From contig OW240912.1 in NCBI GenBank assembly GCA_933207985.1, forward strand, positions 366,907,813 through 366,971,812: DNA of 64,000 nucleotides, given 5' to 3'. Positions within the stretch are counted from its first letter, which is position 1, and the number at the start of each line of letters is the position of its first letter. The notes under the pieces are model-generated. The model did no database searches. It was not told the origin of the DNA and was given only the letters and a program-made list of their open reading frames with translations. Of the stretch, positions 21,015 through 30,769 are shown one piece after another. The stretch is from Pelobates cultripes (lineage: Eukaryota > Chordata > Amphibia > Anura > Pelobatidae). The translations under genes and the position numbers were made by a program.

Positions 21015-23868
21015 GCATATAGATATGGGTAGATATTATGCTAACAATGTATCGTCAGAGTTGTAAGACACTAGAGATCTACTTTTTGCCCATCCCTGCT
21101 CTAAAGGTAGGGGGGGGGGCAAAATTATATTTGCTCTAGGGCCCTATCTACACAAAAGCTGTCATTTCTAGCGTAGTTTTCATTATACCACTTTTTTTTT
21201 TTTTTTTTAGAAACTTTTCACCCATGACATAAATAGGTTAAAACTGTGAAAGTAACCTACGGGCTCAAGTAATATAGAAGCTACCTGCAATTTGAGAAAT
21301 TAGACAACCTTGGGCAAGAAGTATGTGATAACATCCATTCCAATTGCAAGTCTAGAGTGCTTAGGAATTTCCAAAATATGTCTCTATAGGTAAAGGGACA
21401 TGCATCACTTGACAATTCATTTTTAAAATCAGTAAGCACTTTTAAACAAATATGGAGATAAAAAATAAAGCAAGAAAAACTTTGAAAAGTATGTAATCAA
21501 CATTTATAAAGGTACTATAAACTTGGTCAGATAGCATTATTGGGCACGCCTCTCTCAGCTAGATTTTCTTCAGCATCCCCCACCCCCGTTTTACCTACCG
21601 ATCTCAGTTTAAAACCAGTTCACTAATGACAGAAACAGGATATCATTTTGCAGGAGAAAAAACATGACATTGAAGCCTGCTATGCATTATCATGCTGATC
21701 AGACCCCCTCTCTTCCCTCCAAGTCAGCATGTTACAATGTGAATAGATCTTCCAACTGCAAATCTGTGTAAATCTGTCAGGCATGCCCAATGCACGTTCC
21801 AGGGGGAGCGGCAGAAAATGCCACTCCCAAATGCTCACTCGGACCCCCCCACCTGTTGTTCTGTGGCTTCTGCCTGTCATGGGGGGCCCAAGAGCTGACC
21901 GACTGTCCACCTTAGGGCTCCCCCCTTCCCCCTGGATTATTCTTTTAATGTACTAATGCACAGTCCTAACCTTACCCTCTTTGTAAAAATATTCATGTAT
22001 CATTCCTTATAGCACTACAACTACTAAAGCCTTCGCTCCCCATGATGCTCAGTTTGCAGTCAACAGCTGATGTGTCAAAGTTAACCAGAACTGATTTATG
22101 ACTGATATTTATTCCAGTAATTGCAGCGTGTAGATTTATAGCATGTACTGAATCCGACGCTTGGTGTAAAAAAAAAAAAAAATCTACTCACAACTATTTG
22201 AATAGTCTCCCATGTTCTATTTTCCGGTTTAAAAAAGAAGGAGAAATAATAAAATATACAGGGTCAAATTCAGAACAAGGAATCCTATAAACAAGAGAAC
22301 AGAGATGAATGAAGATGTCTCGTACAATGACATGATTATGACTCAATTGTTATGAGTTTATATTTACAACAAAACATAACCTGACACCTGTGTTGCTCAC
22401 TCTCTGTTTGTTTGTTGGTGCTGCGTGGTAACATACTGGTGAGCCTCGTAGTTCGCAATAAACTGAAACATGAGCACCTAAGTAGTCAGCAGGTACCTCT
22501 GGCTAAGTCATTGTTTACTACAGTGTAGCAAAGTACTGCCAACATGCATATTGTAACATAATGGTAGAAATTGGATGTGGCTACTAAACACTAATTAATG
22601 CAGTGGATTTGTTCGCTGTTCGAACATTAAATTTATTTGTCTGGTAATTACACCTGGGTTGAAACGCCACTTGATGATCGATATGCTGGAAGAATCAATC
22701 TTGGTCTATTTTATGCTTTATATTACTCACTATTCATGTGTAACGCTCCTGTATAGGAAGGCAATCCTGGCATCTTCCTTTTGATGACTCAAAGCTACGG
22801 AGGTGAGCTCAGGACAGATTGGAGAACAACTATGCACTGCTAACAAGGAAATGTAAAACAAGGAAATGCTTATATATAATACATAAACTCAACAGAGCAA
22901 TACAGGTATTTTTAAAGTTAACAGAACAATAAAGTATTTTTAAAGAGTTTTTTTGTTATCCTGTTAAATTCAGGATCCCTATTTTCCTTTTTTTTTTTTT
23001 GTTAAAATAAATGAAATGTAAAAACAAAAAAACTTACCTGTAATCCAATGCTAGGTTAGTCTCTTGGCTGCAGCTGCTGTGCACGTCTGTAAAATCATGA
23101 AGAGTAATGAACTCTGTCCAGTCCAAGCATTGGGTACATAGGGCGCATGCGCGACAACAGACACACTACGCCAATACTTTGTACCTCTAATGGCCGATTT
23201 ATACACAATACCCCAACATTAAGATTTAATAGCTTTTGGTGTTCCTTTGAATGTTCAACGTGGTCTCTGAAAAATGGTCTTTCTATTAGTTATTTTAGAC
23301 AAATACGAATCAGTCCAGAATATGGCCTAAATAACCAGCAAAGTTGCAGTTATTCAGCAGACATTTTGCACTTCTTTATGTAATGCTTCTTATTCTAAAA
23401 CCTATTAGACATCGTACATAGGGCTGCATTCTATTTAGAATCTATTAAGAGATAACTTTGGTAACAAATAGCTAGTCTCCTATTGACATTTTATACTTAT
23501 CTCTTACTAGAATCTAACCCATATATTGCAAAGGTCATTAGCTGTACGTGTTATAAAAATCCAGAGTTCTGGATCCATAAGCAATGAATTTGGGAACATC
23601 TCAGACATAGAGAGAGATTATATTAACATTTTTTTATATAGCTAAAACAAACAACAAAAAAACTATACCCATATCTGCTATCACCTTGCATTATTTATAG
23701 TCTGCCATTTTGCTCCAATATTTCAGCTGTCACGATGTCATGATTCTGGGTTGTGGAAACTGAAATTATAAACAGAAGAAAACTGTCAATTGAACTACAA
23801 TTCTCAGAAACACTTGCTGTGCCCATAAACCAGTGATTATTGGATAACCTCAGCAGTGCTACCAAAGG
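21015..23868. other. No gene recognised
   Basis: Mostly AT-rich. Homopolymer runs: G at 21111-21119, T at 21190-21209, A at 22169-22182, T at 22986-23001. A short block at 23790-23815 (ACTACAATTCTCAG) resembles the interior of hAT MITEs. The open frames at 21680-21910 and 23147-23383 have no recognisable features. Confidence 0.4.
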
Positions 23869-24899
23869 TTAAAGGGGCTTTGCAGACATCCGGACCACCT
23901 CATCTTAAGTGGTCTGGGTGCCATGGCCCACCCCTCCTCCCTCTTTTTAAACCTGGAGCTGAGAACATTACCATTCTGCAGGACCGGTAATGTTTTCATT
24001 GAAGGATTAATCTGCCTTCCTTCCGCAAAATAGCAGAGTAAAACTCCACTATTTCATTCAGATAGTTTGCCTCCGAGTCCACTCACAGACCGGCCTTTAA
24101 ATCTCCCCACAAGGACGCAGTATGTGTAGCATGGATACAGGGTGTGTGTGTCGTGTAAGCAGTGTGACAAACGCACTGACATACTCACACACGCACATAC
24201 TGACACACAGACACACACACACTGACACACAGACAGTCATGTTGACACACACAGATGCAGGTAATTTTTTTGCCACCCTCTTGTTTCTTATTTACCTTTT
24301 GGGTGCAGGAGTGTGGCTGAGACTGTTGGGAATCGGACTGGCAGCTGGCTGTCCCCTACTCACTGCCTCATCCCTCCCGCACAGAGCAAGCTGGGAGGCA
24401 GTGGCCGGCTGTCACCTCCTCACAGCACTGGCTGTGGCTGCCATTTTTAAAGGTGCCTGATCATTCTTTTAAAGGGCCGCAGCACTGACCAGGCTCCTGA
24501 AAACATATGCCCATCATGTGGCAGTAAGTGCATGAGCCACCGAATGGGCCCCATCAGCAGGCCCCGGTGTAGCTGCACAGATGGCAGTTCCGCCACTACA
24601 GATCGGGAATGTGGGGTCCAGGTGGCCGGGCCCCCCAGGTTGTCACCCCCTGATGGTGGTCTTGAAGAGACCACCTGATTGGTGCTGCGTGATGTTTTCT
24701 CTTCATGCACATTCGCCTACTGATGTTTTTCTGTGGGCTTAACGTCTGAGACCAGTGTTTTTCTCAGGGGGACAAGGTAAGTAAAATCACTTTTTTCTTT
24801 TAACCCTGGCAGAGAGATCCTGGTCACCTAAATGGTGACTAGAACACCATAGACTTAGGAATACACCTATGTATTCCTAATGCTGTACTGTTCCTTTAA
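23869..24899. mobile_element. T2-type element carrying a hAT-like insert
   Basis: Left end TTAAAGGGGCTTTGC followed by the terminal hairpin theme (GGACCACCTC...AGTGGTCTGG). Right end TGCTGTACTGTTCCTTTAA, preceded by a foldback (TAGGAATACAC...GTATTCCTA). The middle (about 24120-24598) is foreign and looks like the hAT-type CA-array family. Confidence 0.65.
24120..24598. mobile_element. hAT-like element with CA array, left end unclear
   Basis: The right tip GGCAGTTCCGCCACTA is the inverse of the GTGGCGGAACT terminus at 46750-47767. The interior shares ATGGGCCCCAT, TTTTGGGTGCAGGAG-like and CA-array blocks with that element in the same order. The CA array is at about 24180-24260. The left tip is degraded. 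Confidence 0.5.
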
Positions 24900-26040
24900 G
24901 TGAGCATCATAATTGACTGTGTCACTTCCTGGTTTGTTGATAGTTTACTGAACACAACCAAAATGTAGGAAGTTTAAATATGAGAACATTCTCAAATGTG
25001 TTATTAATTAATTATTAATGTATTGATTTTGCAAATATAGTGCAATATAAAAGGATGGGTCGACTATGGCCTGGAGGGACCTAAGCTATTGAATTTCTGG
25101 AGCAAGACTCGGTTCTGATGGAATATGAAAGATGTGTGCATTTCTGTGGTCTGAGTCACATTTTATACTGCTTTGTGTTGGGTTTCCCTTGCACAGGTGC
25201 TATTTGAATGAAGTAATGAAGCTGAATTTATCGTTCCTTTGTGATCTTCTAATGCAAGCTATAATTATGTTATAGCTATAGTTACAAAGCGAAACGCACA
25301 TGGCTTTCTGCTCTATCCTCTATATTTTTGCTGTTGTTCTGTGTTACTTTACTTTGTTAAGTTTATTAAATTAAGTAGAAGTGATTACATGATAGTTATG
25401 TTATTTTTTTCAAGCCCTAGCAAACTATTTCTTTACATCATACTGGCTAGTCCAGAGGTTCCTATTTCATTTTAGTGGGTTCTTGATGGTTTGAAACCCA
25501 GATATCATATGCACCCATCTTCACCTTGCTCCAGACGTTTGCCCACAATATGTTGCTTTCCCTAATGCAGTAGAGACCATTTGATGCCAAGAAGAGTCTA
25601 ACTAGTTGTTTGGCAAAAATATATGTTATTAACTTAAGAATGTCACTGAGCTAATACTCCTACTGAACAAGCTAATACCGAATGCATAATTTGGGTCACT
25701 GACAAAAAAAGGGTAATAACCCATGGATAAGACTCAGAATTTCAATTCAGAGGGAGCTCTGGACAGCTCACGCAGTAACATGAGTTGATATATTTGGCGA
25801 GATAGCCCATTACTTTTGTTTTGGCTGAATCTTTGTTGTAGAATATCATAGATGAGTTTAACAACCAAGGCGAGGAGGCAGTGAGGATGTTGGCCAGGCC
25901 AGGAGAGACGGGAGGACAGAGTAGAAGGCAGGAGAGGAGGGGGTGCAGGCCTAACTCCCAACAGCCTCAGCCTGCAGACTGGACACCAGGGAAGCCCCCC
26001 CTCCAGCACCCAAATGGTAGGAAACTGGAGGGTGGCTATA
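24900..26040. other. No gene recognised
   Basis: AT-rich to about 25860, then a purine-rich, GC-rich lead-in (25870-26040) to the TG array. The 109-codon minus frame (25734-26063) is not recognisable. Confidence 0.4.
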
Positions 26041-26084
26041 AAAGTGTATATTATTACCTGCAAAGTGTATATTTTGATCTGTAT

Positions 26085-26567
26085 GTCTGTCGGTGTGTGT
26101 GTTGTGTGTGTATCTGTATGTCTGTCAGTGGGTGTGTCTGTATGTCGCAGTGTGTCAATCTGTCAGTGTGTCTGTATGTCTGTCAATGTGTGTGTGTGTG
26201 TCTGCCTGTATATCTGTCTGTGTGTGTATCTATGTGTCTGTCAGTGTGTGTGTATCTGTGTATCTGTATGTCTGTCAGTTTGTGTGTGTGTATCTGTATG
26301 TGTGTATCAGTACGTTTGCCATTGTGTGTATGTATCTGCCAGTGTGTGTGTGTATGTATGTATGTATGTACCACTGTGTATCTGTATGTCTGTCAGTGTG
26401 TGTGTGTGTGTGTAGGTGTCTGTATGTCAGTGTCTGTATGTCGGTGTCTGTATGTGTGTTTATCTGTATGTTTGTCAGTTCGTGTTTCTGTATGTCTGTG
26501 TGTGTGTAGCAGTATGTCAATGTGTGTATCTGTATGTCTGTCGGTGTGTGTGTGTGTATCTGTATGC
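26085..26567. repeat. TG/CA-rich array with TGTATGTCTG words
   Basis: About 480 bp of degenerate TGTGTGTATCTGTATGTCTG repeats. Long frames on both strands (up to 231 codons) are translations of this repeat. It is followed at 26568-26620 by GGGCATGACTACC and CATGGGCCCGGCGGTCC, which resemble the ends of the hAT-type CA-array elements. Confidence 0.9.
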
Positions 26568-27137
26568 AGGGCATGACTACCAAGACAATTGTCATGGGCC
26601 CGGCGGTCCTGATGGGCCCAGACTGCTCTGGCAGTTCGAGACCCACATTCCTTATGTGCACATATATATAGCTATTCTCGCTATATATATGTTCACTGTG
26701 TGCCCCCTGCTACTTGCACACTGCAGAGGGGGTCCCAGCGGCACACTCGGTCTTCCCTTTCGAGCACTCAGCACTCAGGCTTGTCTCACAAGTAGTGATG
26801 TCGCGAACCCGAAATTTTCGGTTCGCGAACGTCGAACGCGAACTTCCGCAAATGTTCGCGAACCGCCATTGACTTCAATGGGCATGCGAATTTTAAAACA
26901 CACAGGGACTCTTTCTGGCCACAATAGGGATGGAAAAGTTGTTTCAAGGGGACTAACACCTGGACTGTGGCATGCCGGAGGGGGATCCATGGCAAAACTC
27001 CCATGGAAAATTACACAGTTGATACAGAGTCTGGTTTTAATCCATAAAGGGCAGAAATCACCTAACATTCCTAAATCACAATCAATATGGATTGACACCT
27101 GACATATGACATATTGACACCTTGACATATGGATTGA

Positions 27138-27319
27138 CACCTGTCCTCAGAGCCCCTGATGCACACGGACACAGAGCAGAATAGAGACTGGTCCCCCTAC
27201 ATAGGGTCACTTGGCAGATATGGATTGACACCTGTCCTAAGGATCCCTGATACACACTGACACAGAGCAGAATAGGGACTGTTCCCCCTACATCGGGTCA
27301 CTTGGCAGATATGGATTGA
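27138..27319. repeat. 91-bp tandem repeat, two units
   Basis: Units start CACCTGTCCT and end at ATGGATTGA, with a constant period of 91 bp (27138, 27229, 27320). Copy 2 of the host repeat carries three. Confidence 0.9.
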
Positions 27320-27783
27320 CACCTTGTTACAAACTGCTATTTGTAATGGGCCCTTTAAATGGCAAATTGCCCTGCTTCCCTGGGTTGTGGAGAAGCCTAT
27401 TTGCCAGCCTCCTCCCGCATGACTATGGCCCCTGGGAGATTGTGAAAATGTATGCACTTTTATTTGGTGTGTATGGCCCTTTAAGACTGTCGGTGGGCAT
27501 ATTGGGTCTTATGGACTCTTTATGTGACTGGTGCTGGCCATTTAAACACCTTTTTTGGGACATCAGGAAGATTGGGACACTGCCCCTTTAAGGCCGTGTC
27601 CCCAGACTTGTTGGGGACACTGCCCCTTTAAGACGGTGTCCCCTGTGTCCCCAGACCTGGTGCAAACCCTTTGTGCCTGCCTGGCTAATTCCCACTTGGT
27701 TCAGTAAATGGGGCTTACTGAACCAAGTACCACACAGGCAGACCACCCAGAAGTGGAAGTGTGCAGGCAATTTACCTCCCAGA

Positions 27784-27803
27784 AGCTGCGGTTAACCGCA
27801 GCT
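27784..27803. repeat. Perfect 20-bp palindrome
   Basis: AGCTGCGGTTAACCGCAGCT reads the same on both strands. It lies in the part of copy 1 that copy 2 lacks. Confidence 0.9.
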
Positions 27804-27971
27804 TAATTGACAATGCTGGGAGGTCTTTGTTCGTTTGCCGAACACGTGGCGGCGGCCATCTTTGATCATTCGACGAGGTCAGCGGTATGTGTAGCCAAAT
27901 TCATGGAACTAAAATCGGCTACACATTTCCGCGAACACCGCTGAGCTCTACCTTCTCCCCTACTGGTTTTA

Positions 27972-28075
27972 CAGCTGCAGAGACTAAGTCCCATTCGGCG
28001 ATGGGACTTAGTCTTTTTTTCAGCCGTTTTTTTCAGCCTTATTTCAGCTGCAGAGACTAAGTCCCATTCAGCCTG
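27972..28075. repeat. Hairpin-forming repeat, about 1.5 units
   Basis: AGACTAAGTCCCA at 27981-27993 and its exact inverse at 28002-28014 enclose an 8-nt loop. A second, truncated unit follows. The same unit is present about six times in copy 2 (62874-63268). Confidence 0.9.
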
Positions 28076-28342
28076 AAATAGACCGACCTCACAGCCCAAA
28101 TCTATGGAACTGTTTTGGGCAGGAAAATGTGCTTGCGGTCGGTCATAAAGGGACCTCCAGCTAACTTTTTAACCCCTGGATGTATTTGGCTGATTTTTGG
28201 TTATGTTTATGTTTTAAGTGTGCTGATTCCAAATATGTAATTATGAAGATGGATGTGTAGTTTTAAAGTTACAGTGTATGGCTAAAAACTGTATTTTACT
28301 GCCTGTGTTTAATTATGTTAATCTCTTCCCAAACGTCATTTC

Positions 28343-28465
28343 GTTCAAAGTGGAGAGAATGTTAAAAAAATATATTTTTGTTCGGAGTGTGAGAAATGCT
28401 TTTCAGCCGCTTCTAATCATAAGCATCATTTGAGGAGCCATACAGGAGAGAAACCTTATTTGTGG
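28343..28465 (+). pseudogene. C2H2 zinc-finger fragment (one finger plus linker)
   Basis: The plus-strand frame reads [15 protein letters not shown], then [11 protein letters not shown]. The spacing is C-x2-C-x12-H-x3-H followed by the canonical TGEKP linker, so one full finger and the start of another are present. The preceding residues (QSGENVKK) resemble the end of an upstream linker. Beyond the linker the sequence passes straight into the U2-like repeat, and no further fingers follow. It is a captured piece of a zinc-finger gene. The copy at 63544-63663 has the linker changed to TGGKPY. Confidence 0.85.
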
Positions 28466-28466
28466 C

Positions 28467-28555
28467 GTGTTTAGTATTGTTCTGATCAGTTTAATACCTT
28501 CCGCGTCTCCTATCAGTGGGCGTGTATATGGCAGCCATTTTAGGAACCGTACACC
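28467..28555 (+). pseudogene. U2 snRNA-like unit a (internal deletion)
   Basis: Contains TTGTTCTGATCAGTTTAATA and CGTCTCCTATCAG, aligning with the branch-site region and stem-loop II of U2 snRNA. It then jumps to AGGAACCGTACACC, which matches the very 3' end of U2. The Sm-site and stem III region is missing. Confidence 0.65.
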
Positions 28556-28755
28556 TGGGACCCGAGCAAGGTCACCTCGTTCAACAGGCTTGCAGCGTAT
28601 CCTCCAGGAAGAAGAGCCTGAACCCTTCCCGGCTGCACGTGTCTTACCTGTACATGGAAAGCTGCTGTGGTTCCTTGATGAGCCAGCTGCCCGTGAGTTA
28701 ACATGTCCCGTGGGGAAGCACTCTGTCCTGTAAAGCCTCACCAAAAAGGAGTGGT
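28556..28755 (+). other. Unidentified segment between U2-like units
   Basis: About 200 bp, more GC-rich than its neighbours and open in two plus frames (28467-28733, 28516-28701). It may be another captured fragment, but I recognise neither a protein nor an RNA. Copy 2 has a different segment at the same place (63787-63850). Confidence 0.4.
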
Positions 28756-28834
28756 GTGTTTAGTACTATTTTTATCAGTTTAATACCTTCCGCGTCTCCT
28801 ATCAGTGGACGTGTACGGCGTATTGATTTTTATC
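28756..28834 (+). pseudogene. U2 snRNA-like unit b (truncated)
   Basis: Repeats ATCAGTTTAATACCTTCCGC and CGTCTCCTATCAGTGGACG, then ATTGATTTTTAT, where the U2 Sm site lies. It breaks off there and passes into the RNase H fragment. Confidence 0.65.
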
Positions 28835-28967
28835 TAAGCCGTAAACTTTTGCATAGCGAAGTATATTCACTGCCATTGAAAAGGAGTGCATGGCGGTGGT
28901 GTGGGCCCTCAAAAAGCTGCAACCTACTTGTATGGACAACCGTTTACCTTACTCACAGATCACATTA
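28832..28967 (+). pseudogene. Ty3/gypsy RNase H fragment (two frameshifts)
   Basis: Three adjoining frames give LSRKLLHSEVY, then TAIEKECMAVVWALKKLQP, then YLYGQPFTLLTDH. These are consecutive motifs of the RNase H domain of Ty3/gypsy pol (the SRKL, IEKE and TDH blocks). Two single-base shifts separate them. It sits between U2-like units b and c and is absent from copy 2, so it arrived separately or was lost there. Confidence 0.85.
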
Positions 28968-28972
28968 AATTT

Positions 28973-29355
28973 GGGGCACTGCGCGGTCAAGCTAAAGTGA
29001 CACCAGATAGGAGTGGTGTGTTTAGTATTGTTCTGATCAGTTTAATACCTTCCGCGTCTCCTATCGGTGGGCGTGTACACGGCATTGATTTTTGTAACAG
29101 GGAGATGGAAGAAGAGGCTTGGTCGGTCCTCTTACTGCAAATTTGGGGCACTGCGCGGTCAAGCTAATGTGACACCAGATAGGAGTGGTGTGTTTAGTAC
29201 TATTTTTTATCGGTTTAATACCTTCCGCGTCTCCTATCAGTGGACGTGTACACGGCATTGATTTTTGTAACAGGGAGATGGAAGAAGAGGCTTGGTCGGT
29301 CCTCTTACTGCAAATTTGGGGCACTGCGCGGTCAAGCTAATGTGACACCAGATAG
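28973..29355 (+). pseudogene. U2 snRNA-like tandem units c, d and start of e (172-173 bp period)
   Basis: Units begin at 28973, 29145 and 29318. Each carries CTGCGCGGTCAAGCTAA (compare the 5' CTTCTCGGCC...GGCTAA of U2), TTAGTAT-TGTTCTGATCAG, CGTCTCCTATCAGTGGACG, the Sm-like GATTTTTGTAACAGGGAGAT and GGAAGAAGAGGCTTGGTCGG (stem III of U2). Relative to U2, about 20 extra bases lie before GTGTTTAGTA, and the branch-pairing GTAGTA reads TTAGTA. Units c and d are nearly identical. The array runs into the assembly gap, so its true length is unknown. Confidence 0.75.
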
Positions 29356-29455
29356 NNNNNNNNNNNNNNNNNNNNNNNNNNNNNNNNNNNNNNNNNNNNN
29401 NNNNNNNNNNNNNNNNNNNNNNNNNNNNNNNNNNNNNNNNNNNNNNNNNNNNNNN
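29356..29455. other. Assembly gap, exactly 100 N
   Basis: A round 100-N block is the usual placeholder for a gap of unknown size. It lies within the U2-like tandem array, a likely cause of assembly failure. Confidence 0.98.
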
Positions 29456-29654
29456 CATGCCACAGTCCAGGTGTTAGTCCCCTTGAAACAACTTTTCCAT
29501 CCCTATTGTGGCCAGAAAGAGTCCCTGTGTGTTTTAAAATTCGCCTCCCCATTGAAGTCAATGGCGTTTCGGGCGGTTCGCCGGTTCGCGAACATTTGCG
29601 GAAGTTCGCGTTCGCCGTTCGCGAACCGAAAATTTCGGGTTCGCGACATCACTA
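29456..29654 (-). mobile_element. Inverted end of the composite repeat
   Basis: Reverse complement of the first 180-200 bp of the composite repeat, ending CGCGACATCACTA. It includes the GGCGAACCGCCCGAAACG block that is present in copy 2 but absent from copy 1's own left end. It could be the other arm of copy 1 (long terminal inverted repeats) or a second, oppositely oriented element of the copy-2 subtype. Confidence 0.8.
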
Positions 29655-29843
29655 TTTATAACAGGTGCAAAGTTAGTTCAATAAATTCATAACAAACAGA
29701 TAATGACAAAATTTAAAAATAACAATAACTACAAACTATAAATGCATGCACCCTACATTCTATTTGGATCTATTTTCTTCAATGTGTCAAAGTCATGATT
29801 TACAGATTACATTAGTTAATAATCTTGTTATGGTAAAGGGATT

Positions 29844-30765
29844 TTGTTGCTTGAGTTTAAAAACCCACCAGTGGACAACAACCCACCAGTGGACTCCCAA
29901 AGAGATATAGAGGACTATACTAATAATAGAATCAGAAAAGTCCCTTATGACAAGAAAAATCAAGAAAGGTATGGTAAAAATAGGAACGTCCAAGAACATT
30001 CAAACTACCCTTCACAATCCTCAATTAGAACAAATAGAACCAGAAGGCCATCATATAATAGAGAAAGAGAACCTAACAAACTAGTTAGATATAATCATAA
30101 TAAAAATATTCGAACATACAAAGCTCAGAATCCTATCACCCCAAAATATCGCCCCACTTACTGTGAGAAAGTAAGAGAAGGTGGTTTTAGGAATAAGAGC
30201 CATTGCCCCAAAACAAACAATCGTTCCAAATTCCACTCAAGAATCGTTTGGAACAGTTAAAAGAAAGAAGAGATGAGGATGTGCCTTTGTTAGAACAAAG
30301 ACCAAGATGGGAAAACCATTTAAGAAATACTCCAAGAAAAAGACACAGGGCTTTAGAAGAGGAAAGAGAGGAGGGGGAATTATTCACAGAAATAAGAAGA
30401 AAAAGACCAGCAATACAGAAGTTTTTAAGCTATCAAAGAAAATATTGTCAGAAATAAAGACTAAAGTATTGACCAAGCGGTTCAAATTTGCACCAAGCTG
30501 TTCCAGAAACAAATGTGAGACTTACCTCGACATAAATAGGTATACTAGGAAACTATGTCTAAAAAATTTTTTTAAGAGGAAGGAAATGGAAAAACATACA
30601 AATCAGAATATAATACAGAATGACAATTCTGAGATTATACATTTAAATTTAAAAAGAAAATCAAATTTTTACACATTATTTTTAAAATCTGATAATAGGA
30701 AAGTGTTTGAACGTGCATGTCTTGAAGAAATTTACAAAATAAAACCTTTATCAAAATATTGTTAA
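29844..30765 (+). pseudogene. Penelope-like (Neptune-type) element, N-terminal region
   Basis: Three overlapping frames (29844-30260, 30203-30457, 30307-30765) together cover the basic N-terminal region of a Neptune-type Penelope-like protein. An Asn/Arg-rich head leads to RPRWENHLRNTPRKRHRALEE, then a frameshift near 30400 to TKRFKFAPS and ETYLDINRYTRKLCLK, the conserved lead-in to the reverse transcriptase. The element continues with KPADKGG at about 30830. Confidence 0.8.
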
Positions 30766-30769
30766 AATC

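Larger units (their letters stand above)
26793..29355 (+). mobile_element. Composite repeat, copy 1 (GTTCGCGAAC-rich end; contains zinc-finger, RNase H and U2-like fragments)
   Basis: Starts at a TA dinucleotide, TAGTGATGTCGCGAAC, followed by several GTTCGCGAAC-type palindromes. The same layout restarts at 61845 in the same orientation, offset by about 35.05 kb. In order it contains a shared block with GGACTAACACCTGGACTG, two 91-bp tandem units, a noncoding block rich in CCCTTTAA, hairpin-forming repeats, a C2H2 finger fragment, and a U2-snRNA-like array with a Ty3/gypsy RNase H fragment inside it. It is cut off by a 100-N gap. Compared with copy 2 it has about 250 bp more at 27710-27965. The class is not established: the TA-flanked end suggests a DNA transposon, while the gypsy and noncoding blocks could be later insertions. 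Confidence 0.7.

Noticed and set aside
23147..23383. 78-codon open frame
   Set aside because: AT-rich composition, no recognisable features and no support from neighbours.
25881..26661. 228-231 codon Cys/Val-rich frames
   Set aside because: Same explanation: a TGTATGTCTG simple repeat, open by composition.
28343..28465. A functional zinc-finger gene
   Set aside because: Only one finger and a linker are present before the sequence becomes a U2-like repeat, and the second copy has a damaged linker. It is a captured fragment.
28625..28700. U1 snRNA-like match (TCTTACCTG)
   Set aside because: Only about eight bases agree with the U1 5' end and nothing downstream supports it.
28467..29355. Functional U2 snRNA genes
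   Set aside because: The branch-pairing GTAGTA is altered, there is an internal insertion, some units are truncated, and I see no proximal sequence element. Derivatives only.
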